Numbered from the stretch's first letter, positions 43,751-53,440 are shown. The stretch: 62,713 nt of DNA from an uncultured Pontibacter sp. (GCF_947499215.1 NZ_CANMNI010000005.1:1-62713); one strand, 5' to 3'. The notes: generated from the sequence alone by a model not told the origin. Made by a program: numbers and translations.

Positions 43751-43873
43751 GTATAGCCATACCTTCATGAAAGCCTTCGGGATTTACCGGCTTTTTTACG
43801 ACCTTTGCAAGGTATACCCTATACTTGCGCCTTGTCCGAACTTCTCAATTTCAATTACCCGCCCGAGCCGGCC

Positions 43874-46363
43874 GTGGACCGTGTCACGCTCTTTGCCGAC
43901 GTGATTCTGCCCCTGCCGCTGCCCAAGCTCTATACCTACCGCATTCCGTTCGAAATGAACGACGATGTGCTGGTGGGCGCCCGGGTTATTGTGCAGTTCG
44001 GGGCCAAACGGGTGCTCAGCTGCATTGTCGCCGACATCCACGAAAACGCCCCTGCCGACTATCAGGCCAAGTACATTCTGGATGTGCTCGACGACAAACC
44101 TATCGTGACGGCTCCGCAACTCAAGCTTTTTCGTTGGATCGCTGACTACTACATGTGCACCATCGGCGAGGTGATCAATGCGGCCCTGCCATCGGCGCTC
44201 AAGCTCAGCAGCGAGTCGCGCATACAGCTGCACCCGCACTTCAATCCGGAGGAGGACGATATTCCTTTTGCAACGCAGGAGACCAAGATCATCTATGCTT
44301 TGCAGCAGAATCAGGCGCTCACCTTTTCGGATGTGGGCAATCTGTTGCAGATCAAGAGTTATCACAAATTCATCAAATCGCTCATCCAAAAGGAGGCGAT
44401 CATCATATTTGAGCAGGTAAGCGACCGGTTCTCCCCAAAAGTGGTGAAGAAGATCCGCCTGACCGAGCATTTTGTGCAGGAGGAAGGTATGTTGGAGGAG
44501 CTTTTTAACCAACTCACGCCCAAGCCCAAGCAGCTTGACATCTTACTGAATTACCTCCAGCAGGTGCCGGTTCACCAAGACATTAACCTGAACTACGCAG
44601 GTATAGAGAAGAGCAAGCTGGCCAACAACCCGCACCTTTCCAAGTCTTCCATAGACTCGCTCATCAAGAAAGGCGTGCTCGAGCAGTTCGACCAGATCAT
44701 CTCCCGTTTTCCGGTGGACAATTCCGTGCCGCTCAAGCCCATGACGCTGTCCGAGCACCAGGAACAGGCTAAGGATGATATACTCGGGCTTTTCAAAGAG
44801 AAAGACACGGTGCTGTTGCATGGCGTGACAGGCAGTGGCAAGACCGAGGTATACATTGACCTGATCAAGCATGCGCTCGAGGGTGGCGGACAGGTACTAT
44901 ACCTGTTACCGGAGATCGCCCTGACGGCCCAGATCGTGACCCGCCTCATGAAAGTGTTCGGCGATAAGCTGGGCATTTACCATTCTAAGTTCTCGGATAA
45001 CGAGCGGGCGGAGGTATGGCAGGGTGTGCTTTCAGGCCGTTTCCAACTGGTGGTGGGCGTGCGTTCAGCGGTTTTCCTGCCTTTCCATAACCTGTCCCTG
45101 ATCATTGTGGACGAGGAGCACGAGCCCAGCTACAAGCAATATGACCCAGCGCCACGTTACAACGCCCGCGAAACGGCTCTCATGATGGCGCACTTGCAGG
45201 GCGCTAAAACGCTCTTGGGATCGGCTACGCCTTCCATTGAAACTTACTACAACTGCAAAACCGGCCGCTGGGGACTCGTGACCATGAGCAAGCGCTTCGG
45301 GGAGGCGCAGCTTCCAGAGATCGAGCTGATCAACGTACGCGAAGAACAGCAGCGTAAGAACATGCACAATCACTTCTCGGGCAAGTTGGTCACAGCCATC
45401 GAGGAGCGGCTGGCGCGACACGAACAGGTGATCTTGTTTCAGAATCGCCGCGGTTATGCCCCGTTCATCAGCTGCGATGAATGCTCTTGGATTCCGAAGT
45501 GCAAGCACTGTGCGGTCAGCCTCTCCTATCACAAGTATAACAGCGAGCTCCGCTGCCACTATTGCGGTTACCACGAGCGCATGCCGCACGATTGTCCGGC
45601 TTGTGGTGCTACCACGCTTAAGAGCATGGGTTTTGGCACCGAGAAGGTAGAAGACGACCTGAAACTTATGCTGCCCAACGCTGAGGTGCAGCGCATGGAC
45701 CTCGACACGACCAAAAAGAAAAACAGTTACCAGCAGATCATCGCCGACTTCGAAACCGGCAAAACCAATGTGCTGATCGGTACGCAAATGGTGACCAAAG
45801 GCCTTGACTTCGAGAATGTGAGTCTGGTAGGTATACTCAATGCCGACAGTATCATCCATTTCCCCGATTTCCGGGCGCACGAGCGGGCCTATCAGTTGTT
45901 CGTGCAGGTAAGCGGACGCGCTGGCCGCAAAGGCAAGCCGGGCACCGTGCTCATCCAGACCCGCGACCCGCTGCAACCCATCTTCCGCAAAGTGCACAGC
46001 AACGACTATGCTTCGCTGTACGAGCACGAGATCGAGGAGCGCATGCGCTTCGGCTATCCCCCTTTCGCCCGCATGATCCGCATTACGGTGAAGCACGCAG
46101 ATGAGAAAATCTCGGAGAATGCCGCCATCGTACTGGCCAAGGACCTGACGGATCAGTTAGGGAATCAGCTGGTGCTGGGGCCGGAAGTACCGTACATTTT
46201 CAAAATCCGGAATCTGTTTTTGAATGAGATTCATGTGAAACTGCCGCGTGAGAATGTAAACTTGCGGGCTGCGAAACAGGCAATTTCGAAGGTGATTCAG
46301 CAATTATATCAGCTGCCAGATTTTAAGGGCATCAGGATTGTTGCGGATGTGGATCCGGCGTAA
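43874..46363 (+). CDS. priA: Primosomal replication protein N' (PriA helicase)
   Basis: 829 residues if begun at GTG 43874; a TTG at 43805 would add 23 unconserved residues. The GTG start directly precedes the conserved DRVTLFADVILPLPLPKLYTY opening. PriA restarts stalled forks. An N-terminal 3'-end binding domain is followed by a helicase with Walker A GVTGSGKTEVY and DEEH (IIVDEEHEPSYKQYD). Eight zinc-binding cysteines lie in CDECSWIPKCKHC and CHYCGY/CPAC, then GFGTEKVEDDL and QVSGRAGR. GACCTTTG at 43800-43807 resembles a -7 box, which would also exclude the TTG start. Confidence 0.93.
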   Translation: MDRVTLFADVILPLPLPKLYTYRIPFEMNDDVLVGARVIVQFGAKRVLSCIVADIHENAPADYQAKYILDVLDDKPIVTAPQLKLFRWIADYYMCTIGEVINAALPSALKLSSESRIQLHPHFNPEEDDIPFATQETKIIYALQQNQALTFSDVGNLLQIKSYHKFIKSLIQKEAIIIFEQVSDRFSPKVVKKIRLTEHFVQEEGMLEELFNQLTPKPKQLDILLNYLQQVPVHQDINLNYAGIEKSKLANNPHLSKSSIDSLIKKGVLEQFDQIISRFPVDNSVPLKPMTLSEHQEQAKDDILGLFKEKDTVLLHGVTGSGKTEVYIDLIKHALEGGGQVLYLLPEIALTAQIVTRLMKVFGDKLGIYHSKFSDNERAEVWQGVLSGRFQLVVGVRSAVFLPFHNLSLIIVDEEHEPSYKQYDPAPRYNARETALMMAHLQGAKTLLGSATPSIETYYNCKTGRWGLVTMSKRFGEAQLPEIELINVREEQQRKNMHNHFSGKLVTAIEERLARHEQVILFQNRRGYAPFISCDECSWIPKCKHCAVSLSYHKYNSELRCHYCGYHERMPHDCPACGATTLKSMGFGTEKVEDDLKLMLPNAEVQRMDLDTTKKKNSYQQIIADFETGKTNVLIGTQMVTKGLDFENVSLVGILNADSIIHFPDFRAHERAYQLFVQVSGRAGRKGKPGTVLIQTRDPLQPIFRKVHSNDYASLYEHEIEERMRFGYPPFARMIRITVKHADEKISENAAIVLAKDLTDQLGNQLVLGPEVPYIFKIRNLFLNEIHVKLPRENVNLRAAKQAISKVIQQLYQLPDFKGIRIVADVDPA

Positions 46364-46850
46364 CGTATTTAACTATCGCTTGATCCGACCTTTGCTAGCG
46401 TAGTAGTAGTTATTGCTTCCTCAACATTATCTTTTTCATTGCTTCGCCTGTGCGGCGGGCACTCACTTTTTTCCTTGATGAAAAAATCGAGGGCCCCTAC
46501 CCCCACTTGCTGAACGCTCAAACAGTGGAGCGTCGTTTTCGTGCACTTGACTTTAGCTATTTATTTCATTGCCAGCGTGCAAGTTAGTCTCTCAATGCGT
46601 GCCGGTATAGCGAGTGACAAGGCTTATACTTGTGTGTGGGTAGCGGCTGTAAATTCCCCGCCTTAGAAAAGGAGGGGTTAGGGGTGGTTGGATCCGGTAT
46701 CTGCGAAAATCCTGCAAATCCTCCCAATCCTGATTCAGTCAATGAAATCCCCACTAACGAATCCCTTGAAAAAATATTTTATTTTTCTTAATCACCTGCA
46801 ACCCTGCCAAAAATGGCGGCGTATAAAGAGTACCTTTGGCTAAAAGTTGA
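46364..46850. other. Long non-coding stretch with repeat-like fragments
   Basis: About 490 bp after priA with no plausible gene. It contains a short hairpin built from TTTTTTC and GAAAAAA (about 46469-46488), in a context (GCGGGCACTCAC upstream, GAGGGCCCC downstream) that resembles interspersed repeats common in Bacteroidota. A GC-rich imperfect palindrome follows at 46656-46676. The rest is featureless. Confidence 0.5.
46656..46676. repeat. Imperfect palindrome, possible interspersed repeat
   Basis: CCCC-G-CCTT (46656-46664) is mirrored by AAGG-A-GGGG (to 46676), with a G/A mismatch, followed by TTAGGGGTGG. Sequences of this type (AGGAGGGG TTAGGGG) recur in Bacteroidota intergenic DNA to my knowledge. 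Only one copy is in this window, so the repeat status is not shown here. Confidence 0.4.
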
Positions 46851-46853
46851 AAG

Positions 46854-46904
46854 CCTGAAAGTTGGGAATATCTACCAAGATAATCTTTAACTTTCAGGTT
46901 TTTC
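46854..46904. terminator. Terminator-like hairpin downstream of small membrane protein gene
   Basis: CCTGAAAGTT (46854-46863) pairs with AACTTTCAGG (46889-46898) around a 25-nt loop; a T5 run follows on the plus strand (46899-46903). It lies between the distant priA end and the convergent minus-strand gene, and could end transcription from either side. The plus-strand T run is the better one. Confidence 0.5.
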
Positions 46905-46920
46905 TCCTTTATACCCCCTC

Positions 46921-47103
46921 CTATTGCTGGTTCTTACTCCTGTTCAGCAACACCACGTACATAATTCCGAAGCCGAGGAAAGCAATCAAAAAGAAGATAT
47001 CCATCCACTCATAGTTTCCCTGTATAATCTGCCAGCCTTTTACGCCCGCGAAAACAAAGCAGGCGATGGCAAGCAGTATTCTGAACATTCTCTGGTTAGG
47101 CAT
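46921..47103 (-). CDS. Small two-helix membrane protein
   Basis: 60 residues from ATG 47103, two membrane helices (about 6-24 and 34-53) and a polar C-terminus ending NRSKNQQ. A longer reading from 47166 (81 residues) would overlap the transporter gene by 28 bp and begin with sequence antisense-like in character, so the shorter form is preferred. Family not recognised. It lies 35 bp after the DASS transporter and is probably cotranscribed with it. Confidence 0.6.
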   Translation of the reverse strand: MPNQRMFRILLAIACFVFAGVKGWQIIQGNYEWMDIFFLIAFLGFGIMYVVLLNRSKNQQ

Positions 47104-47138
47104 AAGCGTTGTGTCAATGTGAACAACAAGGTATAAAA

Positions 47139-48578
47139 TCAGAGTGACATATAGAAAATCACCCATAAGGTAATTACCACAGTCCCCACTACATTAAGTA
47201 GCAGACCTGTGCGCACCATCGTACTGATGGGCACTTGTTTGCTGCCGTACACAATCGCATTGGGCGGCGTGGCTACAGGCAGCATAAAGGCCATGCTACA
47301 AGCTACCACAACACCTAGTACCGGGTATAACTCTGGCAACTCGAGCTGGTTAAGTATACCTATGATGATCGGCACGAAGGTGATGGCAATGGCTGTGTTC
47401 GAGCTAACCTCTGTCAGCATAAGCACCCCTCCTACCAATACAAACACCAGAATAATCAGCTGATCCGGGTCAACGACAGAAGTTATGCTGGCTCCGATCA
47501 CGTCAGCCAAACCCGATGTCACCACCAATTGGCCCAGCGCCATACCTCCCCCGAACAGCAGAATCGTGTCCCAGTCGATTTTTACCAGATCGCTGGCTGT
47601 GAGAGTGCCTTCTCCCCCGTTCTCCTGCCCCGGCGGAATCAGGAACAGCAGCAGGGCGGCCAGCACGGCCACGGTGCTCTCGGCAAAGTAAGTGCTCATG
47701 AAGGTATAGGCTGCTTCCATACCCAACAAGTTAAACACGCCCGGACTCAACCAGAGTATAACGGCCAGTGTAAAAACGCTCATGGTGATTCGTTCGCCCT
47801 TCGAGATCGGTGGCTGGGTTATGGTCTGCTCTGCCACGTAAGCTTTTATACCTTCCGGACTAAAGTTAAATTTCTTCAGAAACCAACGCACATAGAGCAG
47901 CATAAAGGCATACATGCTCAGTGAGATAGGCAAGGCCATGATCATCCACTGCAAAAAGTCAATGCTTATACCTTCTTTAGACAAGTAGTTCACCCCAATG
48001 AGATTGGGTGGCGAGCCAATAATGGTACTAATGCCCCCAATCGAGGCGCTATACGCTATACCTAAGAGGAAAAAGGCTGCTGGGCTTTTGCGGGATTCAG
48101 GTTCATGTATCAGTTGCAACACCCCTATTGTGAGCGGCAGCAACATGGCCACCGTCACCGAATTGCTTACCCACATCGACAGCACATAGGACACCAGCGA
48201 GAAGCCTAGAAACATACTAAAGAGGCTTTTCTGGAAAATTTTTCGGGAAAGAATAAACAGCGCCAACCGCTTATCAAGGCCATGGCGGGTCATGGAGCGG
48301 GCCAGCAGAAAGCTGCCAATAAAGAGCAGGATGATCGGGTGACCGAGGTTTTGGAAAGCGGTGCTGATATCGGCTATACCTGTCATCACGGCCATGAGTA
48401 CACCCAAAAAAGCTGTCATGGAAAGCGGAATTACCTCGGTCATCCAGAAGGCGAGGCAGAAAACCATAATCATAGCCACTTTTCGGGCTTGCGGCTCTAG
48501 TCCTGCTGTTAGCCACCACATCGCTATGGCTAGCAGGGGGGCCACTATCAAACCGATGTTTCTTCTGGTTAGACTCAT
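47139..48578 (-). CDS. DASS/SLC13-family sodium-coupled anion symporter
   Basis: 479 residues with about eleven to twelve helices and the internal two-fold repeat of the DASS family. The two substrate/sodium-site SNT motifs appear as WVSNSVTVAMLLP and EVSSNTAIAITFVP. Members import dicarboxylates, citrate or sulfate with Na+. Substrate cannot be assigned from sequence; dicarboxylate is the commonest. SNT1 reads SNS rather than SNT here. No regulator or catabolic gene is adjacent. Confidence 0.9.
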   Translation of the reverse strand: MSLTRRNIGLIVAPLLAIAMWWLTAGLEPQARKVAMIMVFCLAFWMTEVIPLSMTAFLGVLMAVMTGIADISTAFQNLGHPIILLFIGSFLLARSMTRHGLDKRLALFILSRKIFQKSLFSMFLGFSLVSYVLSMWVSNSVTVAMLLPLTIGVLQLIHEPESRKSPAAFFLLGIAYSASIGGISTIIGSPPNLIGVNYLSKEGISIDFLQWMIMALPISLSMYAFMLLYVRWFLKKFNFSPEGIKAYVAEQTITQPPISKGERITMSVFTLAVILWLSPGVFNLLGMEAAYTFMSTYFAESTVAVLAALLLFLIPPGQENGGEGTLTASDLVKIDWDTILLFGGGMALGQLVVTSGLADVIGASITSVVDPDQLIILVFVLVGGVLMLTEVSSNTAIAITFVPIIIGILNQLELPELYPVLGVVVACSMAFMLPVATPPNAIVYGSKQVPISTMVRTGLLLNVVGTVVITLWVIFYMSL

Positions 48579-48682
48579 AGATTTAAATATAGCAATAAAA
48601 CCAGCACAATTGGCTGGTTTTAAAGTATAAGTAAAGAAAATATCGGTGCGGATAAACTAGATCAGCCGAACCTAATTTGTTT

Positions 48683-49207
48683 CTAAACGAGGTAGCGTTG
48701 CTTGATGATATTGAGGTGATGAATCTCATGACCCAGAATGGCAAAACCAAGCGCTCTTACCGATACGCTTCGGCCACTCGCTGTACCTGTACGGTCCAGC
48801 ATTTCATCATCGAAGCCTTTGTATAACTCCAAGGTAGCTTGTCGGGCAGCGGCGTACTCAGCCAGTATAGAGGTGATGGGACGTGTGTCCGCTTTGCTTT
48901 CCTCAGCGTAGGTATTCTCATCAAAACCGGGCAGATCGGTCTTGTCGTTGCGGGCAAAGCGCAGGGCACGGTAGGCGAATATGCGCTCGGTGTCAGCCAT
49001 GTGCACCAGCATTTCCTTAATAGACCACTTTTCGGGCTGGTAGCGGTACTTGAGTTGCTGCTCTTTCAGAGAGAGCATAAAGTTGACAATATATTCTTCG
49101 CTTGCTGCCAGCGCGCTAAGTAAGTCATCAGTATTGGCATTGCCGATGTAGCTGTTGAAAAACTCATCGTACTCAGACGGCTGCGGGGCTGAAATGATTC
49201 TATCCAT
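48683..49207 (-). CDS. DinB-family protein
   Basis: 174 residues forming one DinB/YfiT four-helix bundle. The metal-binding histidines are H69 (LVHMADTER) and H160/H164 (GHEIHHLNI). DinB-like proteins include thiol transferases for bacillithiol and other low-molecular-weight thiols; many are uncharacterised. The WSIKEMLVHMADTE segment is typical of DinB_2. It stands alone, with a terminator-bearing gap to the peptidase gene upstream. Confidence 0.9.
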   Translation of the reverse strand: MDRIISAPQPSEYDEFFNSYIGNANTDDLLSALAASEEYIVNFMLSLKEQQLKYRYQPEKWSIKEMLVHMADTERIFAYRALRFARNDKTDLPGFDENTYAEESKADTRPITSILAEYAAARQATLELYKGFDDEMLDRTGTASGRSVSVRALGFAILGHEIHHLNIIKQRYLV

Positions 49208-49290
49208 AGTTTCTGGTGGGTTTTGGTAATAGTATTTTAGGTATAACGTGAAGGTACAAATTATATGTGTATGGCGGATAGTGGTAGATA

Positions 49291-49340
49291 TAAAAACAGC
49301 TTCGCCCTTGTTTGGTTTAACAAGGGCGAAGCTGTTTTTA
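49291..49340. terminator. Long perfect terminator hairpin after peptidase gene
   Basis: A perfect 22-bp stem (49291-49312 with 49319-49340) with a 6-nt loop, flanked by A5 and T5, so active in either direction. It ends the M14 peptidase transcript on the minus strand, 20 bp after its stop. Confidence 0.9.
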
Positions 49341-49359
49341 TACTGATAAAGCGAATCTT

Positions 49360-51915
49360 TTACTGGCCTACCAAGAACACAGCATTTCCGAAAAGCAGTT
49401 TACCGTTGTGCCAGAAACCGCGGAACAGCGGATTGTCAGCTAGGTATACCACTTGCCCACGGCCAAGCGGTTGAGCACCCAGAATTAAGGCGTCCTTCAA
49501 CTTTTCCTTCGCCTTAGCTCCCACAAAACCGGTGGCGTAGTTGTCTTTCTTGAGCACGCCCACGTTCCAGCCATCTTTCATAAAGCTGAAGGTGTCAGAG
49601 GTACGCACTAAGGCATAATAGGTGTCGCCGTAGCCGAAGGCAAGCGGGTGCGTTTTGTCGAGGTTCACGCGGAACACACTGCCTTGCACATCTTCGGAGA
49701 TGGCGTCACGCTCACGGTCGCCATAGGCACGCAACAAACGATATGGATCGGCTTTTTCGTCTTTGGCTTTCTCTTTCTCAGCAGCTTCGTCGGTGCCTTT
49801 CTTTTGCAGGTTGAAGTCTTTTTTTCCAGCTAAGAACCCAGCCGCGCTTTCCATGGCGATTAACTTTCCGCCACCGCGCACCCAGTTTTTCACCTGCTCT
49901 AATGTCTGCTCGTTCAGCACACGGGTATAAGAACCGGCCGGCAGAATGAGCACATCGAACTCGTGTAATGGCACGTTAGCGAAGTAACTGGTGCCTAACA
50001 CCGTGACCGGGTAGCCAATCTGCTGCTCAAAGTAGTGCCAGATCTCACCAAAGGCATAAGGCGATACGCCCTCACCGGACATCACCGCCACTTTCGGCAT
50101 TTTGAGAAAACGCACGCTGCCAGAACCGAAGTCGGCACCGCTGCTCACAAAACCAGTGGTAGCGGCCTGCAGCGTTATGCCGTGTTTCTCCGCAACGGCA
50201 CGCACGGTAGCGTCAAGTTTATTGCCCATACCTTCGTTACCGCTGCGGGTAATGATGAGCGTGCCGGCGTCATATTGCTTACCTTCCATTTCAAAAGGCT
50301 TTTCGGACATGCGCACTTTTACTTTCTGCGCCATCAGCTCGGTCAGGAACTTCACGTCCTGTAAGCTATTCCAGCGGGCCAGATAGGCAAAAGGACGCTC
50401 CACTGTAATGGCAGTTGCTGCTTTGGCTGGCTTTTGGCTGCTCGGCTCCAATCGGTTTTTAAGAGCGTAGGCCTGCAAACCGAATGCATAAGGCATGGCC
50501 CAAGAGGTAATGTCGTATGTCAGGGAGTCTTCCAAGTTTGACGATGGTTCAAACAGCACTTTCACCAATGTGGACTTTGGCTGATACATGCTCACTACCA
50601 AATCATTCTGGTTTACACGCACGCTTTCTTCCTTACCGGTAGCGTAATTAAAACCTCTGCCGGAGCTATTCTTTCCAGCGTAGCCATACTGAATCTGCTG
50701 GCGGTCAAGATAATCGGTCAAAGCTTTGAGATTGCCCGCGCTGCGATCATCCGCTTTAAAAACAAATGTCTTATAATCACCGCCCGGTTTCTTCAGGTTG
50801 TTGTCGTAGTACTTGCGGAACTCCTGCGTCAGTTGGTCAGCTTTCTCGGCTGTTGCCTGCAACGTGGCCAAGCTGGCAATGTGGTGGTGGGCAATCCTGT
50901 CAGTCAGCGTGAGTGTATCACCGTCCTGTTTCTTGTAGGCCAGACCGGCGCGGCCGGAACCGCCCTGCTCGTAGGTCATGCCGATGGCACCGTTAAAGGT
51001 TGGCCATGTATCACCGTAGCTTGGGTAGAACAGGTCAAAGTTCTCGCGTGTGAAATATAGCCAGTTGTTCTGGTCAAAATACTGGCGGTTGTAGTCGCCG
51101 ATCGTGTACTGAAAATCGCGCTGCCATGGCGTAATACTCTCGTGGAGCGGTTTGGCGGCCGGCGAGAAATAGTAAGGCGACTCCGGCCCCATTTCGTGGA
51201 AGTCGGCGTGCACCTGCGGCAGCCAGTTGTTGTACTTGGCCATACGCTGTTTCGATTCAATCTGTGTCTGCCACGCCCAGTCGCGGTTCAGGTCAAAGTA
51301 GTAATGGTTAGGTCTGCCGCCCGGCCAAGGCTCGTAGTGCTCCCAAGCATAAGGCGAGGCATTGCCACCACGGTTCTGCGTCTGCTTATACCACTGCACG
51401 TAACGCTCGCGCCCATCCGGGTTCACACAAGGGTCCAGAATCACGACCGTATTCTCTAGCCACTTTTTGGTTTGCTGGTTGTTCGGGTCCACAAGGTCGT
51501 AAAGCACCTGCAACACCGCTTCCGTGCTTACCGATTCGTTGCCGTGAATGTTGTAGCTCATCCAGAGAATGGCTGGCTGCTTGCCCTGTACCTGCCCGCT
51601 GGCTATACCTGCCTGACGGAGGTTGTTTTCGCGGATTTGTTCGAGGCGCGGCAGGTTCTGTTCGTTGGCCACATAGGCCAGCAGCAGGGGTCTACCCTCA
51701 TAGGTTCTGCCGTACTCCTCCACTTTTATGCGGTTAGGAGCCTGCTGGGCGAGGTAATTCACGTAATCTATTACACGGGCGTGGGTTGTAAACTCCTCGC
51801 CCAAGGTATAGCCCAAGAACTGCGCTGGGGTTTGCAGGGCCTGCTGTGCGATGGCCGTCTGCAAACTCAGCAACACGAGGGCGAAAGCGAAAAATCGCTT
51901 CATTGCGTTTTGCAT
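49360..51915 (-). CDS. Secreted M14-family zinc carboxypeptidase
   Basis: 851 residues. A Sec signal peptide ends near AIAQ (residue 24); the start may be the second Met (51903) giving MKRFFAF. The peptidase domain shows the zinc pair H124 and E127 in NIHGNES, VNPDGRERY for substrate binding, and DFHEMGPES later. The C-terminal half contains a class I glutamine-amidotransferase-like region (FDVLILPAGSYT, GGGKLIAMES), common in this M14 subgroup. It is exported to the periplasm or beyond; no T9SS sorting domain is seen. Likely role is peptide trimming for nutrition, substrate unknown. Confidence 0.92.
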   Translation of the reverse strand: MQNAMKRFFAFALVLLSLQTAIAQQALQTPAQFLGYTLGEEFTTHARVIDYVNYLAQQAPNRIKVEEYGRTYEGRPLLLAYVANEQNLPRLEQIRENNLRQAGIASGQVQGKQPAILWMSYNIHGNESVSTEAVLQVLYDLVDPNNQQTKKWLENTVVILDPCVNPDGRERYVQWYKQTQNRGGNASPYAWEHYEPWPGGRPNHYYFDLNRDWAWQTQIESKQRMAKYNNWLPQVHADFHEMGPESPYYFSPAAKPLHESITPWQRDFQYTIGDYNRQYFDQNNWLYFTRENFDLFYPSYGDTWPTFNGAIGMTYEQGGSGRAGLAYKKQDGDTLTLTDRIAHHHIASLATLQATAEKADQLTQEFRKYYDNNLKKPGGDYKTFVFKADDRSAGNLKALTDYLDRQQIQYGYAGKNSSGRGFNYATGKEESVRVNQNDLVVSMYQPKSTLVKVLFEPSSNLEDSLTYDITSWAMPYAFGLQAYALKNRLEPSSQKPAKAATAITVERPFAYLARWNSLQDVKFLTELMAQKVKVRMSEKPFEMEGKQYDAGTLIITRSGNEGMGNKLDATVRAVAEKHGITLQAATTGFVSSGADFGSGSVRFLKMPKVAVMSGEGVSPYAFGEIWHYFEQQIGYPVTVLGTSYFANVPLHEFDVLILPAGSYTRVLNEQTLEQVKNWVRGGGKLIAMESAAGFLAGKKDFNLQKKGTDEAAEKEKAKDEKADPYRLLRAYGDRERDAISEDVQGSVFRVNLDKTHPLAFGYGDTYYALVRTSDTFSFMKDGWNVGVLKKDNYATGFVGAKAKEKLKDALILGAQPLGRGQVVYLADNPLFRGFWHNGKLLFGNAVFLVGQ

Positions 51916-52106
51916 GATTTATTTTAGAAAAAAGGTGTTAGGGGAAATCAAATAATGTTACAATCTGCGCAAAAAAGCTGAAATAGACAATTTTATACCT
52001 GCAAAGCCTGTCTATACAAGAATATCAGAGCTTGAAGATAAGATTGAAGTGGAATTTAAGAATAGCATATGCGGTTTCTACTCTATACATAGAAACTATA
52101 CCTGCC

Positions 52107-52817
52107 ATGCACGTACCTATAGCTATGTTCCTCTATTGGCGAAAAACCGGCAAAGGCCTATTGGCATTTCTCTCGGGTCTGCTCCTGATGACCGTGCTTT
52201 ACGTGCTGGCCGGTCTAGTGCTGGGCAGTATACCTGTCAACAGCAGTTATGCACAGGCCGCAAAGGGTGTAGAGATCTTTGTGACCGACAATGGTGTGCA
52301 CACCGACTTGGTGCTGCCTGTTAAGACGGATATAATCGATTGGCGTGAAAAGTTGCACGTGCAGGACTATGCCGGGGCCGACAGCTCCTTCACCCACTTG
52401 GGCTTCGGCTGGGGCGACCGGCAGTTCTACATGGAGACGCCTGAGTGGACCGACCTCACCTTTACCACCGCCATCACCTCACTCTTCTGGCCAACCCGCA
52501 CCGCTATGCACGTCGAGTACATAGCCAAGCCACTGCGGCAGAACAAATACCAGCAGCCAGTTATCATCAGCGAGGACCAGTACAAAGACTTGGTGCAGTA
52601 CATTCTAGACAGTTTCCAACAACAGCCGGACGGAGAGTTTATGCTGATCGAAGGTATGGGTTACCATAGCCGCGATAACTTTTATGAAGCGCACGGTAAG
52701 TTCCACCTCTTCAAAACCTGCAACAGCTGGGTAAACGGCGGACTCAAAGCCATGGGGCACCGAGCCGCTTTCTGGGCGCCTTTCTCGTTTTCGGTCATGC
52801 GGCAGGTGCGGGATTAG
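52107..52817 (+). CDS. DUF2459 / TIGR02117-family membrane-anchored protein
   Basis: 236 residues from ATG 52107; a TTG at 52032 would add 25 unconserved residues and ATG 52125 is also possible. One N-terminal helix (about 15-38) is followed by an exported domain with TDNGVHTDLVLPV, HLGFGWGDRQFYMETP, MHVEYI and CNSWVNGGLK. The conserved Cys and His residues suggest an NlpC/P60-like or other Cys-protease fold, but no function is established. It converges on the Cache-like gene with a 5-bp gap. Confidence 0.82.
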   Translation: MHVPIAMFLYWRKTGKGLLAFLSGLLLMTVLYVLAGLVLGSIPVNSSYAQAAKGVEIFVTDNGVHTDLVLPVKTDIIDWREKLHVQDYAGADSSFTHLGFGWGDRQFYMETPEWTDLTFTTAITSLFWPTRTAMHVEYIAKPLRQNKYQQPVIISEDQYKDLVQYILDSFQQQPDGEFMLIEGMGYHSRDNFYEAHGKFHLFKTCNSWVNGGLKAMGHRAAFWAPFSFSVMRQVRD

Positions 52818-52822
52818 GCCCT

Positions 52823-53440
52823 TTACCTCCTATCAACCGTCAGTGGCTCTTCTGGATTATACACGGCATACAATGTCCCTAGTTTTGAGTTGAGCCCCAT
52901 AATGGGTGTGGCCACTTTTATGCTGGCAGAATCGGAGGTATCCATGGTGATGTCTTCCGATCTGAGCAGGGCCGGATCGAAATGGCTCTCAAATGCCTCT
53001 CCTTTATACTTCTGATTGGTGGTGCTGATAATTTTCCCTTTAGCATCGGCTACCAGCAGCAGTTCAAAGCTTGGCTCCTGCACGAATTGGTAGAGGTACT
53101 GATCCACCTGCTCCACATTGCCCGACAGCAGGGCGGTGCGCACTGACCAAGCAAAGGGCATCATGAGTGTTCTCAGGAGATAAGTAGTATTGTCGGTTAT
53201 TCGCTGATTGGCGCGTGTCACCAAAGCTTCCCGGTCCTGTGCGGACTTTTCCTGCGCGTCTCTTATCTGGGAGTTTTTTGAATTATTGATTATAATCAAC
53301 GTGATCAGAAAAGCAGCAACAAGCAGTAGCGGGATATAGATCACCGGCTTCCGGATCATACCTAGCGGGCTGTTTTCCCGGTGTGGATTTTTTGGAGGTC
53401 TACCCTCCTCGTAATCGGTAGGATGTAAATTGTTTTCCAT
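52823..53440 (-). CDS. Membrane-anchored Cache-like sensor domain protein without output domain
   Basis: 205 residues. A cytoplasmic N-terminus of about 30 residues, one membrane helix (about 31-51), a coiled-coil-like stretch (KNSQIRDAQEKSAQDREALV) and an extracytoplasmic domain follow. The domain has LLLVADAKGKIISTTNQ and SIKVATPIMGLNSKLGTLYAVY, a single-Cache/PAS-like pattern seen in kinase and chemoreceptor sensor regions. It ends there: no second helix, kinase, GGDEF or methyl-accepting part. It could be a stand-alone sensor that partners with another protein, or a remnant. Neighbours give no clue. Confidence 0.65.
   Translation of the reverse strand: MENNLHPTDYEEGRPPKNPHRENSPLGMIRKPVIYIPLLLVAAFLITLIIINNSKNSQIRDAQEKSAQDREALVTRANQRITDNTTYLLRTLMMPFAWSVRTALLSGNVEQVDQYLYQFVQEPSFELLLVADAKGKIISTTNQKYKGEAFESHFDPALLRSEDITMDTSDSASIKVATPIMGLNSKLGTLYAVYNPEEPLTVDRR

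Noticed and set aside
45065..46096. 343-codon open frame antisense to priA
   Set aside because: It fully overlaps helicase motifs of priA on the other strand and has no recognisable motif.
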